64,000 nt of DNA from Endothia cerciana. Taxonomy: Eukaryota > Ascomycota > Sordariomycetes > Diaporthales > Cryphonectriaceae. The position numbers were made by a program, and so were the translations under genes. Shown here piece after piece: positions 11,913 through 23,791 of this stretch. Under the pieces are notes generated by a model, which was given only the letters and a program-made list of their open reading frames with translations, was not told where the DNA came from and did not search any database. The stretch is from the NCBI GenBank assembly GCA_026119935.1, contig JALRMH010000004.1, positions 1,054,001-1,118,000 on the forward strand, written 5' to 3'. Each line of letters starts with the position of its first letter. Within the stretch, counting starts at the first letter, position 1.

Positions 11913-13333
11913 ATGGACCCGAACCCTGACCCCATAGCGGAACTGCTCACCACATACAATGAGCTCAATAGCTCCGCCGTCGAGGAGCTCGACGAAGAGC
12001 CCAGCCCCCTCGAGTTCATGCGCTATGTCTCGAGAAACACCCCTTTTGTGGTCAGGAAGGGTGCCGCACACTGGACTGCCACCAAGACATGGACGGCCGA
12101 CTATCTCAGGGATTTCCTACGACAGCAGAGTGTGAACGTTGCAGTCACCCCGAAAGGGTGAGTGTCTCTGTACCCTCCCTGATCAAGTCCACGACTCTGG
12201 GGCCTCCTCAACCTCCCTCCCCCTGTCGTTCACTCTCCACCACTCTGGCTATGATCTCTGTCTGACTGCCTTGTCTCCCTCCTCAGCAATGCCGACTGCC
12301 CCACGACGCATGAAAACGGAGAGCTCGTCTTCGCCAAGCCATGGGAGGAGGACCAATCGTTCCCCGATTTTCTTGATTACGTGCGGCGTCAAGAAATGGA
12401 CCCTCCAGACCCCAGAATGTCTGAGATCAGATACGCTCAGACTCGTAAGTACGGGCGACTTACGTTACAGAGCCAAGCGGCACAGTGTCTGATCCCGTCT
12501 CCTGCCAGAAAACGATAATCTCAGGCACGAGTACATCTCTCTTTTCAACCAGGTCCAGAGAGACATCCCCTTCGCACGAATCGCTCTCCAGAAAGAGCCG
12601 GATGCCATCAACATGTGGTGAGTGACTCAGCATCGAGTGACCAACTTTAGACTTCATTGAACACCTACTCGTGCATCTCTCTCTATGGCGGGGGAGCCTG
12701 TAACCAAATACGTAACTCATAATCACGACTAATCTCGAGGTCTGAAATTCAAGGATAGGAAATTCCCGCTCCGTGACGGCGCTCCATCTGGATAACTACG
12801 AGAACATTTATGTGCAGGTTCAGGGGCAGAAACACTTCGTTCTGCTGCCTCCTCACTCTCACCCCTGCGTCAACAGGAAACCGCTGCGGCCGGCCACATA
12901 TGCTCGAAGCGGCATCGACGACAGTCTGGAGCTTGTCATGGATTCTGCTAAGAACCAAGAGGAAGTGGAACCTGTCCCGTTCGCAATTTGGGATCCAGAT
13001 CGACCTGAGGAGAACGCAACGCCATACTCGAAGATGGCCGAGCCAATGCGTGTTACGCTGGAGGAGGGAGATATGTTGTACCTCCCAGCAATGTGGTGAA
13101 TCACCCTATCATGCCCGCCTTTGGAGTCACAAGACTGACAAGGCCAGTATGATAGGTATCACAAAGTCTCTCAGTCTTGTTCGGAGGAGGGCATCTGTGT
13201 GGCCGTCAACTACTGGTAAATTAATATCAATGCTGTCCTGGTTGCTGTTTGACTGACTGGGAGGCGCAGGTACGACATGAACTTCAGTGGACCCCTCTAT
13301 CCCTTGGCATCATTTGTGAGGTCTGTGTGCTAG
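11913..13333 (+). CDS. JmjC-domain (cupin) protein, JMJD7-like lysyl hydroxylase
   Basis: A small Fe(II)/2-oxoglutarate oxygenase of the JMJD7/cupin-8 type; the human member hydroxylates a lysine of DRG GTPases, and the fungal substrate is not known. Six exons fit GT-AG rules: 11913-12157, 12287-12444, 12509-12617, 12754-13095, 13156-13215 and 13270-13333, giving 325 residues. The N-terminal part has NTPFVVRKGAAHWTATKTW. The core has the metal-binding HLD (in VTALHLDNYENIYVQVQG), the QKHFVLLPP strand, and the distal His in LYLPAMWYHKVSQ. It ends with AVNYWYDMNF and a short tail. The ATG at 11913 was chosen because similarity starts right after it; an in-frame ATG at 11700 would add a repeat-coded extension of 71 residues. 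Homologues are sometimes mislabelled phospholipase A2. Confidence 0.9.
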
Positions 13334-14146
13334 TGCAACGGGATTTTACGGTGATCCAATAGCTGAACATCAAGCACGTATACACCTCAGGCTGAAAGGC
13401 TTCATCATTCGTAGTGAAATCATGTTCATTGCAAATCGATGATTGTCTTAAAAGTCACTACCTGACAAAATTATTCCGAATGAGTCGAATGCTGCCAACG
13501 AACAGTATTTCGCCATCAGCGCGTCCGTCGATCTTGTACGAGACGGCTCAAGATCTCACAATTCATTACCAACAGGCTTTTCATGACCCCGAGGTGAACG
13601 GTCATGGACCAAATTTCTCAACACGTCCAGACCATCGTGGACGAAATGCTGGAACCAAGTCATCCAGATTCGAAGATACTTGTTAGCAGCCCGCCGCAGG
13701 CCTGCACCATACATATCCTCCTGCCCTGCAAAGACTATAGGGCGGCCTGAAATAAGAGGTGGCAACCGGGAGTCAACGCAGAAACGACCTCATGAAGACA
13801 TTGTTGCCCCCGACCAAGCATCTTATCCACTGACAAGTGTCGAAGTTCCAAATCCAGACTGCTCTGACAATATTGAAAGGCTGCGTCTCAGGCCTTGCAC
13901 AGACCTGATGACATCAAGATGATAGGACAACGCTCGACAGAACCGGTCGCAAGGTCATGGCGACTCTTTGACACCGTTCAACATGTCGTGATCCCAGTGA
14001 GCATCGAAACACTGGAGAGGCCTCCCACTCTCGTTGTCCAATCTCGCATCTTGATCATAAAAAAACCAACGGAATCCGAATCCCCTCATGACCTGAAACC
14101 GACCACACCACTGATCTTCCTCGGTCCCCGCTCCGTCGGTCCCGCC
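13334..14146. other. Intergenic between convergent genes
   Basis: This is the shared 3' side of the JmjC gene (plus strand) and the Myb-like gene (minus strand). ORFs here have no recognised domain. I see no RNA gene or repeat. Confidence 0.45.
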
Positions 14147-15733
14147 TCAGTAGTTCTCGGGCTTCCCTCCCTCGCCCAGCTTCCACTTCAGCACCTCCTC
14201 AGGGACCAGCCGACCCGTGACATTGGCAAAGTCGGCCTGGATCTCCAACCACCGGTTCGTGCGACGGTAGCGGTCGGCCAGGGCGAGCAGGATACAGTCG
14301 TCCTCGTCGAACTTGTCGTCAGGCTCGGGCATCCTGACGCGCCCGGCGCAGTGGTCCGCGCACAGCTCCCTCGCGTACTGTCCGATGTAGGCTTTGATCC
14401 CCGCATCCTTGACGAAGTCGGATGCGCTCGCGTCGTAGCCGGACTCGCCGCCGACGTTGACCTCCTTGGCGGGAGGGGCGGCGGTCTTGAGCGGGGACTG
14501 GTGCCTCTCGGGGCTGGGAGCTGGCGGTGTCTTTTGCTGCTTTTTCTGCTTCTTGCCCTTCTTCTTGCCATTCGCCTGAGCGGGGGACTTGGCGGGGGAG
14601 CCCATCTTGGACTCGTTGGCCTCCTGGGCGGCCTCAGCAGCAACAGACTCCAAAGCGCTGAAGAGATTGGTACCAAACGGGACCTGACCAAGGAAGCTCT
14701 CGTCCCTCTTTTCGGCGGCGGTATCCTCGTGAATCATCTTCTCGGTGTTGGTGTTCTCAGCACCGGTCGCCTCTTCGCCAGTCTTCTCGGCATCAGTTGC
14801 CTCAGCATCCGTGGTGGTATCGCCGCCAGCAGTGGCGACATCACTCGAAATCGCACCAGCATCATCCGTGCTCTTGTCCGCGTCGCCATCGGTATCATCC
14901 TCGCCGGGGACCTTGGCGCCAATGCTCTGCAGGTGCTTGTACCGCCTCGTCAGCTCGCCCTTGCGCCGATTCATAGCCTTCGCTATGTCGGCCCACGTCT
15001 CGCTGTTCTTCTTGAGCACAAGCAGCTGCGAGTCCTCGGACGGCGTGAAGGGGGTATCGTCCGGGTTGACCCACTCGCGGCCCGCGGCCCGGATCTTCAT
15101 GCCGGTGAGCATGTCGCGCACCTTGGCGGAGGTGTCGGTCGTGGCGCCGGCGTCGGTCGTGGCGCCCTCATCGTCCTCGGACGACTGCAGCCTCATGTAC
15201 TGGACCTTCTTGGGGGCTTTCATCTTGGCGTCTGCCCCGATGACAGCCTTCTCCTTCTTCCTCGACTGCTCGGCGGGCCCGGCCTCCTCGGCCTCCGTCT
15301 CGTACCTGGCCTTGAGCTTCGTGATGTACTCCTCCTGCTTCTCGATGCGGCGCGCGAGGCGCTTCTGCTCCTCCTCGGACTCCTGGAGGTGCTGCTCCAC
15401 CTTCTTCCTGTGCCTCACCTCCGCCGCCCGCTCCTTGATGATGCTGTCCCTCCTGGGCCTGCCGCCCTTTGCCCTCCGCTTCCCCTTGTTGTCCTTCTTC
15501 AGCAGCGGCTGCATGTCCTCGTCGTCGGCGTCGGCGGCATAGTCATCGTTACCGTCCTGGTCGGTATTGGCGGCGGTGAGGCTGCCCGCATTGCTTCGAG
15601 CGCGCTTGTTGGGCACGAGGATCGGTGCGTTTCCTGGAAGAAGCAGGTTGAGCGGCTGGAGCTTGCAGTCCGTTACTAGGACGCGCTGACCGTTTCGGTC
15701 GCGAATGGCGAGGTCCTTGTATGAGATGGACAT
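14147..15733 (-). CDS. Myb/SANT-like domain nuclear protein
   Basis: A single-exon frame of 528 residues, with a good start context (GCCAAGATG) at 15733. The order is: N-terminal conserved-looking segment (KDLAIRDRNGQRVLVTDCKL), acidic and basic nuclear-type tract (KGKRRAKGGRPRRDS), predicted coiled coil (EVRHRKKVEQHLQESEEEQK), then a Myb/SANT-like helix set near FTPSEDSQLLVLKKNSETWADIAKAMNRRKGELTRRYKHL. A low-complexity Asp/Thr/Ala stretch and a Lys-rich tract follow. A second SANT-like C-terminal block has acidic residues before LLALADRYRR and ends VLKWKL. This suggests a chromatin or DNA-binding role, but no specific function can be given. The 594-aa ORF on the opposite strand mirrors it and is rejected. 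Confidence 0.8.
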   Translation of the reverse strand: MSISYKDLAIRDRNGQRVLVTDCKLQPLNLLLPGNAPILVPNKRARSNAGSLTAANTDQDGNDDYAADADDEDMQPLLKKDNKGKRRAKGGRPRRDSIIKERAAEVRHRKKVEQHLQESEEEQKRLARRIEKQEEYITKLKARYETEAEEAGPAEQSRKKEKAVIGADAKMKAPKKVQYMRLQSSEDDEGATTDAGATTDTSAKVRDMLTGMKIRAAGREWVNPDDTPFTPSEDSQLLVLKKNSETWADIAKAMNRRKGELTRRYKHLQSIGAKVPGEDDTDGDADKSTDDAGAISSDVATAGGDTTTDAEATDAEKTGEEATGAENTNTEKMIHEDTAAEKRDESFLGQVPFGTNLFSALESVAAEAAQEANESKMGSPAKSPAQANGKKKGKKQKKQQKTPPAPSPERHQSPLKTAAPPAKEVNVGGESGYDASASDFVKDAGIKAYIGQYARELCADHCAGRVRMPEPDDKFDEDDCILLALADRYRRTNRWLEIQADFANVTGRLVPEEVLKWKLGEGGKPENY

Positions 15734-17722
15734 CTTGGCCGTCGGCAAGCTGTTTGGGATTGATGAGGTAGGGTGTGAGGAAGGCAGACGATGTAGCTGA
15801 GCTTGAGCCAACGTCGTGAAGGGGCCTGTGAGGCGTGGAAGTCTGAATGGATGGAAGAGAAAGCTGGGTATATGGGCTGGGACTGTGTCGTCCGATTGCT
15901 CTCGCCAGAGGGTTAAGAGACGATGATGGTGAGACGGATAGGCAACTGCACTGTTCCAAACAACAAGCTGATGTGACAATATGAGAAAGGAACAACTGAT
16001 GATGGATGGTGATTTGGGGTCAACGAGTCTTCACAAAGGAACCTTTTTGCATTTTCCGGAAAGGTTGTTGTGAATGTTCCAATGGTTGAGCTTCAATAAT
16101 TGGTGAGGCTGGCGTCGATGACAGTAGTTATGATGGGGTCAGTGACTGGAGGTGGGGTGAGCTGTTCACTGGCTCTTTGCTTGGAATTACCAGGCAGTTG
16201 ACATAATCAAGAGGTTTCGGGACCAGCATGTAATTTTCCTAGCAGGTGGTGAATGTAGCTGGAGGAGTGAATGTGATGCTTTGCCTTCACAAGCGATGTT
16301 GCTACCTAGATGGAAAGATGGGGGGAGCACGCGCTCCCTACAGCAAACAGTAGCTGGAATTGCCTTCGTTGCTCCATTATGGAAGGGCATGATGTTTCCT
16401 TGGAGTCCCCAGGATTCTATCAATGACCACAGGAATTGAATTCACAACAAATCAGCATGCCATGAGGCCTCTCATACTTGCAAAGTGCTGAAACTATTCA
16501 CCTCATGTTCCCACGCAACTTCTTAGATATTTCGATGCTGACTGCTCTGTAGAACTGTCTACCAGGCTCATAACTATTCTCTACCAGAGTCATAACTATT
16601 TGCTCATCAATCATTCAACATTGGAGCCACAGAAGAGCTCTTGAGTCCTACGAATAACCTCACATGTGATATGTCACTAGGGTCTAGTGAAGAGCACCTT
16701 CTTCTAATCGTCTTCGTCGAAGAGAAACTCTTCAAGACCAGTCTCCTCATAAATATAAGAGACCGTACCATGCAAAAAATCAGGATCCGTTCAGACTCCC
16801 TCACCTCTAACATAACAGCGCGGTCATCAAAGATGACATGGTACAGGCTCCAGGAAACATGTCATCCTCTCAACCAATGGGGTGGAAGAGGTTGTTTAGT
16901 AAGACGACTTTAGAATCGTCTTCTCTTCTATCCAAAGCATTTTGACAACGTCAACACAATTTTGATTTGAGGACATTCATTACGGAGTCATCTTATCTCC
17001 GTAACCTCTCTGTCTTCTATGCCAAGGCGTTGAGACTGGTGAGGTTGCCATGTCGCCTTGTGTGCTGGTCGAGAAGAAGGTCACAGACATGCGAAGAAGG
17101 CAACAGGTGTGAGTTTTTAGCGCGCATATCCGTATGGCCCGAACACGAGGATGAATTGGATAACAGCTTGTGCCGACGGATCGCCATGGACGCCATCCAG
17201 CTGCTTACTGGCAGCTATCTCAGCCCTGCTTACGGTGCCACGGACCTGATGAGAGTCACGGCTGAGCAAGTACATGGGGCCACCAGGGTATTCCTCACGC
17301 CCTAATTTACGGTTAATTTAAGGTTGCCTCGCGGGTCCACCCGGATTGATGTTGGCGGTCTGGCCAACACATGGCGGGAGAGGTTTTATGCCCGTCACCG
17401 TCGTTGGGCCGAGAGTGTGGACGCCTTCCCCTGTCCGAGGCTCATAGGGTGTTGTTTGTAGTCGTTGAAGTAGAGTTGCGGAAAGAAAGCAGTCATTTCG
17501 ATTCTAAGGCTAAAATAGGCAAACAAATTAGGATGGGTATAGATTCCATTTGATACCCACTATTGAGTGACCATTACTGTAGAGGCCTCCGTGGCCTACA
17601 TGCTACATGACACCGAATGGCTATAAAATACTCGTTACAAATCTAACCATGACTTCACAACATTTAAAAATGCATCGTCAAATCACTAACCGCTCTAGCC
17701 ACACACGGCTATCTATCTTCGT
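15734..17722. other. 2-kb intergenic stretch, no gene seen
   Basis: The side next to 15733 holds the upstream region of the Myb-like gene, with CT-rich leader sequence. Around 16560-16603 a 20-22-bp motif (CTACCAG..TCATAACTATT) occurs twice in tandem. The remainder shows no coding pattern I can support. Confidence 0.45.
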
Positions 17723-19155
17723 CTACGGCAACTCCCTCAATTCCCTATCAGGCTTCGTAGCCGGCATCTCGTGGTATGACCAAGTGTCGTGCTGCTGATG
17801 CTCCTGGAACGTCTGAGCCGGCCCTGTATTCTGCTGAGAGACATGAGAGGTTGAATCGGTCGGCGAAAAGCCTTGGGCTTCCTGTGGCGGCGGCGAATGG
17901 GTGCTCTGTTGGTAACTAGGCGCCGCGCCATTGCCGGGCGCTGGACTGTGGGGGGGAGGTGGGCTGCCCGGGGAGTTCAGGCTTGAGCCGTACATACTTT
18001 GGGTGTTGACGCTGTATGGAGGCTTCTGGATGGAGTTGCGGTCGTCAACTACCCCGACACCGGGCTGCGCTTCGCCGTGATGATACTGCTGCATCGCTGG
18101 CTGGCCCGGGTACGCTGCTGACGGGTCTGCACCAGCCATCGGTGGAGGAGCAGGAGCGCCCACGTTATTGGCATGGTCTGGGCTCCGCCTTCTCTTACAG
18201 AGGAGGAATACGAGCGCAAAGACAAGTATCGCAATCACTGCCACTCCACCAACCACTCCACCTACAATGGCACCGATGGGTGTCGAGGACTTTGACGCGG
18301 AAGTATGAGTTTGGCTTGCCGCGGAGGCCGTAGATGACAGCCCATCCGTGCTTGTCGCGGAACCCGAGGAAGCTGTCGAGGAGCTCGCGGACGTGTCAGC
18401 GGTACTGCTTGTCGTGCTTGATGCGGCCAAGCTGTAATCTATAGCTTGAAGGGTGTCGACTTCTGGTCCGCCGCAGTTGAAGATGGTGTATCCCGGAACG
18501 TCTTCGTATGTCAAAGTCACGCAGATAGGATATTGCGAAACGGAGCTAGAAGGGGACGATCAGCAGTTAGGCTTGGCTTCGAACGATGACTGAGACTTAC
18601 CACCAGTAGGTCTCAGTGCCAACTGCACTGTCGCCCAAGGAGTACCCAACAGCCGAGTCGATACTGGCAGCATCACGCATTAGCCAACGGAGTCGCTCAA
18701 GCGGCTCAATTCCAAACACATACCATGTTGTTACGATCGGGCAATCAGTGGAAGTTGTAGGACAACATCCGGCCATCCACTGGAAGCCGGTGGTCGTGAA
18801 GATGCAAGTATTATCAGTCGCACACGCCAGTGCGGAGGCTGAACACGGGTCAATATGGATTGTGTATTAGTCTCGAGTTACAATTTGACTGACAGATGTC
18901 ATGAGACATGTAACCGCAGACACTCCCTGGTACGGATGATAGTCTCTTCCCTAGTGGTGATCTTTTGAGCTCTGGAGGACTTGTTGGCGCAGGAACTGCT
19001 GTCACTGGCAGCATCTGTTTGTCAAGGCCGGCAGTCTTGTGTGCTGGCGCAAAGCCTCCGAGATCGTGACCGTCATGCGAATTCCACTTGAAGCTCCCTG
19101 CCTCAGTGAAGGGGAGAGAGCAGCACAGGGCTGCTAGGTAGTAACTGTTCTTCAT
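17723..19155 (-). CDS. Secretory, Ser/Thr-rich single-pass surface protein (Mid2-like architecture)
   Basis: Four exons (19155-18894, 18838-18724, 18663-18601, 18545-17723) give 420 residues. Exon 1 starts with a signal peptide (MKNSYYLAALCCSLPFTEA). Exons 1-4 together code a Cys-rich ectodomain (e.g. VCGYMSHD, ACATDNTC, MAGCCPTT, IFNCGGPE). A Ser/Thr-rich stalk, likely O-mannosylated, follows. There is one membrane span (IGAIVGGVVGGVAVIAILVF), then a KRRR stop-transfer signal and a Pro/Gln-rich cytoplasmic tail. This layout resembles fungal cell-wall stress sensors and other Mid2-type membrane proteins, but the ectodomain is of the generic fungal Cys-rich kind and function is not established. 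All introns begin GT and end AG, with phase kept. Confident as a gene; role inferred from architecture only. Confidence 0.82.
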
Positions 19156-21321
19156 CGTGCCGGTCGTATGATGACAGCGTGAAGACTTAGTCTATAGAGC
19201 CACACTGATAATATCTGTGCAGACCTCGGGTATACCTGTGCAAACAGCGTAGAGAATGGGTGTGAGAGCGAATAGCCGCAGTTCCCGAACCAGCCTGGGA
19301 GCAAGCTGGTATAAAACAGGCATGAGGCTCCCGGTCCGGAGGACAGGTGACTCCCTCCTCCGGCCCAGCTGAAGCCTTGGCAGTTATGTTGAGGGCAACA
19401 CAATTTGCCAAGTGGGTGATCCATTAACAAGCTCGGTTGGAGTACATAACTGAGGTTGCGCCGAGACCTCGAGCCGCTTCCGCCTCGCTATCCATCTCCG
19501 AACCGCAATACCTAGGAACGTAGTATCACAGGGTCGCCTTGGAGTGGAGTCCCTCGCCAGCTGGCAGCTGCCGTGATACGGATCTTCCCTGAACGGTTCT
19601 AGGAGAGACGTGAGGTGGCTTGCGGCAATGGAGCTGCTTCTTCGAATCGTTGGCCTCAGGTGGACCAGAATGCTGGCTGGACCCCGGTGGCTGTGGTTAG
19701 CTTGCTGGAATATTGGAAGGGTTAGGCTTAATACGGCTCTTGTGGCGTAGGGGCGGGAGAGTTCCGCAGCCTGACAGCAGCTGAGATATTGGCCAAAACT
19801 CCTGCAGGCCCACCAAAGTCCTGAAAAGACTAGGCAACAGCTTTTCAATCAGAGTGGAGATGAAGGAGAACCAAGTACGATGAATGATTGGAACAAACCT
19901 AGGGGCTGAAGCTTTAGATGGCTGCAAGCCTTTTGCTCTCTGGGGTTTTCGGGGCAGACGAGGCAGATGAGACGGCTTGTCTATTTATCCTTGACTCTCC
20001 TCAGCTTCGAAAGCCACGACATGGGTCTTCTATGCTGTCAAGTGTCGCCAGCTTCAGCCGCAAGGCACAGGGGGCACATCCCACCGCACACGCCGTCACT
20101 ACTTTTCCTTGGCGATATCGAGGATTCGATTTAGGGGTTTCCCCAAGTGTGGGCCCGGTCCCTTATCACCACGGCCGTCCAAGCGGAAGTATCTTCTCAA
20201 GAGCGGAACTTGACACTGATTCTTCACCACTGATCGAATCCCTGATGGTCTTGATTTCATGATGTTGTTCACGACGACACGGCTCCATGAGCACCTCTCC
20301 AAACTAATTATAATTCTCCGATACGTCTGATTCGTTTAAGTTTGGGGCTGTAGGACCAACCTCTAATTCCGACGTTCTCAACGCGCATTCGCGCAAAGCT
20401 TATTATGACATGGGATACCTAGGTATCAGCCCTCGGACTGTTATTCCACCACAGGTCGACAAGTCTGGAATGGCTCGTTCCAGTGAGACGCATGTCATCT
20501 GATCAGAACTAAGAGCATGGATTGAATGAATGGGGCATTTGAAACTAGGCGTCTAAAAAGACACCCGAGCAGGATGGCCACTTGCCTCCCTGGAACGAGG
20601 GCGGGCAGGAAAACGGCAGTTGGTTGGACGGATGCATCTGAGGACCCGTCTCGTGCTCGAATCTGAGCATGCGAAAATTGAGACTTAAATGTTGCTCATC
20701 ACCACCGCCCTGCGCTCCTCAGGTATGTCCTTCTCCGGCTGCTGGAGCCCCTGATTCTAATTCGCAAAGGCGTCCCCTGCCACCTGAGAAAATACACTTA
20801 TCGAGCACATCTTTTTCTGTTGTGGCGGTAAAAGAGGGGATCGATCTTGTTGCCTTCCTTCGAGGGATGGCGTGTTGCATCCAAGACTTGGGCGTTCGCC
20901 TGTCATACGGTCATCAGGCCTGCCCGGGCTTTGTTGCGGCCCGTGGACCGTGATTCATCGGGCCGGTCACGGCCTGGGCCTCCCAAGGGGCCAGGTACAG
21001 TCATACGGTCAAGGATATGTTAAAGGAACCTCATCGGCAGTGTTGCCAGAAATTAAAGCAATTAAAGAAAATTAGTTGAGATCGCCTGCGACGAGCACAG
21101 AGTATGAGGATAGAGAAAGGGGGTCCGCGATGAGACAAGTGCAGCGTCATGAGCCGTTGTACAGTGATGCCCCGCAGGGACGACTAATCACTCAGCACCC
21201 AGCAACATTTGTATTTGTAATCTTGAAACATTGTCTATATATATTTGCGCCTCGACGAGTCCCCCCTCATCGCAACGAATTATAGTAATCAGCTAACTAT
21301 CACATAAACACCCAAGTCGAG
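19156..21321. other. 2.2-kb intergenic stretch, no gene seen
   Basis: This lies between the divergently transcribed surface-protein gene (minus) and the SDR gene (plus) and presumably contains both promoters. TA-rich sequence just before 21322 (ATATATATT near 21237) may be part of the SDR core promoter. ORFs here lack recognisable domains. Confidence 0.45.
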
Positions 21322-22127
21322 ATGCCCAACGCGATTGTGACAGGATGCAATTCTGGCATTGGCCATGAATTTGCGAAGGTTCTGATCGAGGCTGTAGGTC
21401 CTGGCCTCAGAAGGTCTAGATGAGCCTCTCATCGGTAACTCCAAGATTAGGGCTATGTTGTTCACGCAGTCGACGTCAACGATGGCGAGAAGCTGAAGAG
21501 CCTCGACTGCCAGACCTCCAAGTTGGACGTTACATCTCCGGAGTCCATCGCCAGCTTCAAGCAGACCTATGGCGACACGCCACTGGATGTCCTTTTGAAT
21601 GTCGCAGGTAGTCATCCACACCCCGTCCCCTTGGACCCTCAGAGACACAAAGCTCATGATACATGTACCCAGGAGTGATGTACCCTGATCAAGATTCCCT
21701 TGACACCCTCAGCCTCTCCGCCTTGCAACGGGTCTACAATGTCAACGCCTTCGGGCCTCTCCTTCTCACCCAAGCGCTGCTCCCCAACATCCTTGCCTCA
21801 TCCAGTCCCCGTCTTGGCTTCGTCTCCAGCCGCGTGGGTTCGATCGCGGACAACAGCTCTGGTGGCAACTATGCCTATCGCTCGAGCAAGACGGCACTCA
21901 ACATGATATGCAAGAATCTGTCGCTCGAGCTGAAAGACAAGGGCGTCGTGGTCGTCATCCTGCACCCTGGAATGGTGCGGACGAACATCCTTCCGGACTT
22001 TGCTGGGGGACCGGAGCTTATCGAGCCGGATGAGGCTGCTAGCAAGCTGTTCAAAGTGATGATGGAGAAGGGCATCGAGGACACGGGTAAATTTTGGCAC
22101 CGAGAGGGGATGGAACTGCCGTGGTAG
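21322..22127 (+). CDS. Short-chain dehydrogenase/reductase (SDR), NAD(P)-dependent
   Basis: A classical SDR of 227 residues in three exons (21322-21393, 21451-21607, 21673-22127). The nucleotide-binding motif TGCNSGIG is at residues 7-14. The NVAG motif lies at the exon 2/3 junction near 74-77, NVNAFGPL near 99-106, the catalytic Ser in SSRVGS near 128-133, and the active-site YRSSK with Tyr145 and Lys149. The PGMVRT segment is also present. The substrate cannot be told; carbonyl-reductase-like SDRs of this length act on diverse aldehydes and ketones. The first intron (21394-21450, donor GTAGGT) is only 57 nt. No metabolic partner gene lies next to it. Confidence 0.88.
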
Positions 22128-22207
22128 CGAGCTCCGAGAGGCGCATCATGTACTTGCATCAGTCCATAACACTTAAGTGTATACTTTTTTTCCTCTTGTT
22201 TGAACCC

Positions 22208-22220
22208 GGGGGGGGGGGGG
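22208..22220. repeat. G13 homopolymer tract
   Basis: A run of 13 G in the 127-bp gap between the convergent SDR and hypothetical genes. Confidence 0.95.
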
Positions 22221-22254
22221 CAATCATCAATATCCCGAACTTTGAATTGAATGC

Positions 22255-23791
22255 TTACTTCAATGACAGTGCGCCAGTAGATGGTCTGGTCTTACCTGCC
22301 CGTGTCGGTGTGCCTGGGTCATCATCTATGGTGGGAACCTGCTTACCACCGCCAATGGACTCGGGGGAGCTTGAAGAGGACGGGGGTTCTGGTTGCGGCG
22401 GACTATCCTCGAGGAAGCTTCCTAGTAACATGATAATGTCCAAAGGATCCTGAGGAAATTCTCCTGGGCTGACAACACGGCCCATGGTTCCCAGGCCATG
22501 AAGTCCTGCCGTTTCTTCGGAGGCATAGATATCGTATCCCCGGGTTTGGTAGAAGCGTATGAGCGTTTGCGTTACCCTTGTCCGCAATTCTTCCTCGGTC
22601 TCGCCGGGTGGTGCAGTTTCCCTCCATGATCGACTCGTATTAACATCCACAATCAGCCCGGGCTCTAGAATGAAGGTGACCGGCCCAGTTAATGTATACC
22701 AAGCGGGCAGAATACCACCCGTCAGTAACCTGTAATACATAGCCAGGGCTTGTCTTGCAAAATCATTTCCATTGTACTATTCACTCGTTAGTTTCGTGAA
22801 GGATAGGGAGAAACGGACGGCGACATCTTACGGTTATAGTAGGGTCAGAGTCGTGCGACGACCGGATGTGAAGTTGTTGAATATATACAAGGTCGTTGCC
22901 CGTTCCGTCGTTTTGGAGCTCAGGATGGAAGGCTGGTCTAACCCTGTCCTTGACGCTTCCATCCTCGTTGTATATCGCCCGCAAGGCGAGGGCTATACAG
23001 TCAGTTCCCTGTATGTACCTGGTTTCGTGATTTACTGCTCCCATAAGCCATTCTCGAACCCAAAGCTTTGGGTCGACATTGGGCTGTTGAGCTGTTGGCC
23101 TGGAGATTCTCCACGAATGAATGCTACCGATACAATTATAATCGAAGTCTTCCTCGCCTGCCATTGGCCGACGCAAGTACACCCACGCGTGATATCCCAG
23201 ATAACTTGGGAAAGTAGGGCGGTCTGTGTAGGCCTGTACCATGACTCGTAACTGCGCACCTGCGTTACCGTTGTACATGCAGTCCTGAGTTGCCATGGCT
23301 TGGGCGAGGGGCGTGTGGTAGCTTGGACGGCTTGCAGTCCAGTTTTTAGGCATATTCTGAGGAGGAGTGACCGGAGGGGAACTGTCCTGAGGAGGAGTAC
23401 TCCGAGGAGTGCCTTGGAAGAGATTGACTGGAGGACCCTTGACCAGACGCTTCCCTGGTGGTGGCATCGGCATTGGCTTTCCTTGCTGAACATGTTGGGC
23501 CACCGCTCCCGCTGCGGCCGCAATCCCCGGAGCAGCTGGCTTGCCACCAGGAGCGGAATTGCCGGGTGGCGCCGGTGGTAGAGCTGGGAGTTTGATTAGA
23601 AATATAGTCCGCTGTGGCGGGTGTATAGATTACTTACGGGGAGGATCTAGGGCCGCCGCCGCCGCCGCTCTCCTCGCCGCATCTGCTACTCTCCGAGCAT
23701 CGCGTCTCGCCCTCACACGAGCGTTCATAGGTCTTAAGAAAGCCTTATCAGGATCACTGACGAAGTTGACGGGAAGGTTGCGTCCTGGCAT
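22255..23791 (-). CDS. Conserved-type fungal hypothetical protein, 475 aa
   Basis: Three exons (23791-23638, 23583-22832, 22776-22255) with strong splice signals (GTAAGT/CCCAG and GTAAGA/AATAG) and consistent phase. The N-terminus has a basic/Ala-rich helix (NARVRARRDARRVADAARR), then a Pro/Gly/Ala-rich linker including GKPMPMPPPGK. The middle and C-terminal parts look folded, with aromatic segments such as VMVQAYTDRPTFPSYLGYHAW and LPAWYTLTGPVTFILEPG. A Ser/Pro-rich tail ends the protein. I do not recognise a family and assign no function. Convergent with the SDR gene, only 127 bp away. Confidence 0.75.

Noticed and set aside
13895..15679. 594-codon plus-strand ORF with Leu/Gly-rich translation
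   Set aside because: It mirrors the Myb-like gene on the minus strand. Its translation is low-complexity and has no domain, while the minus strand has a good start and SANT-like blocks.
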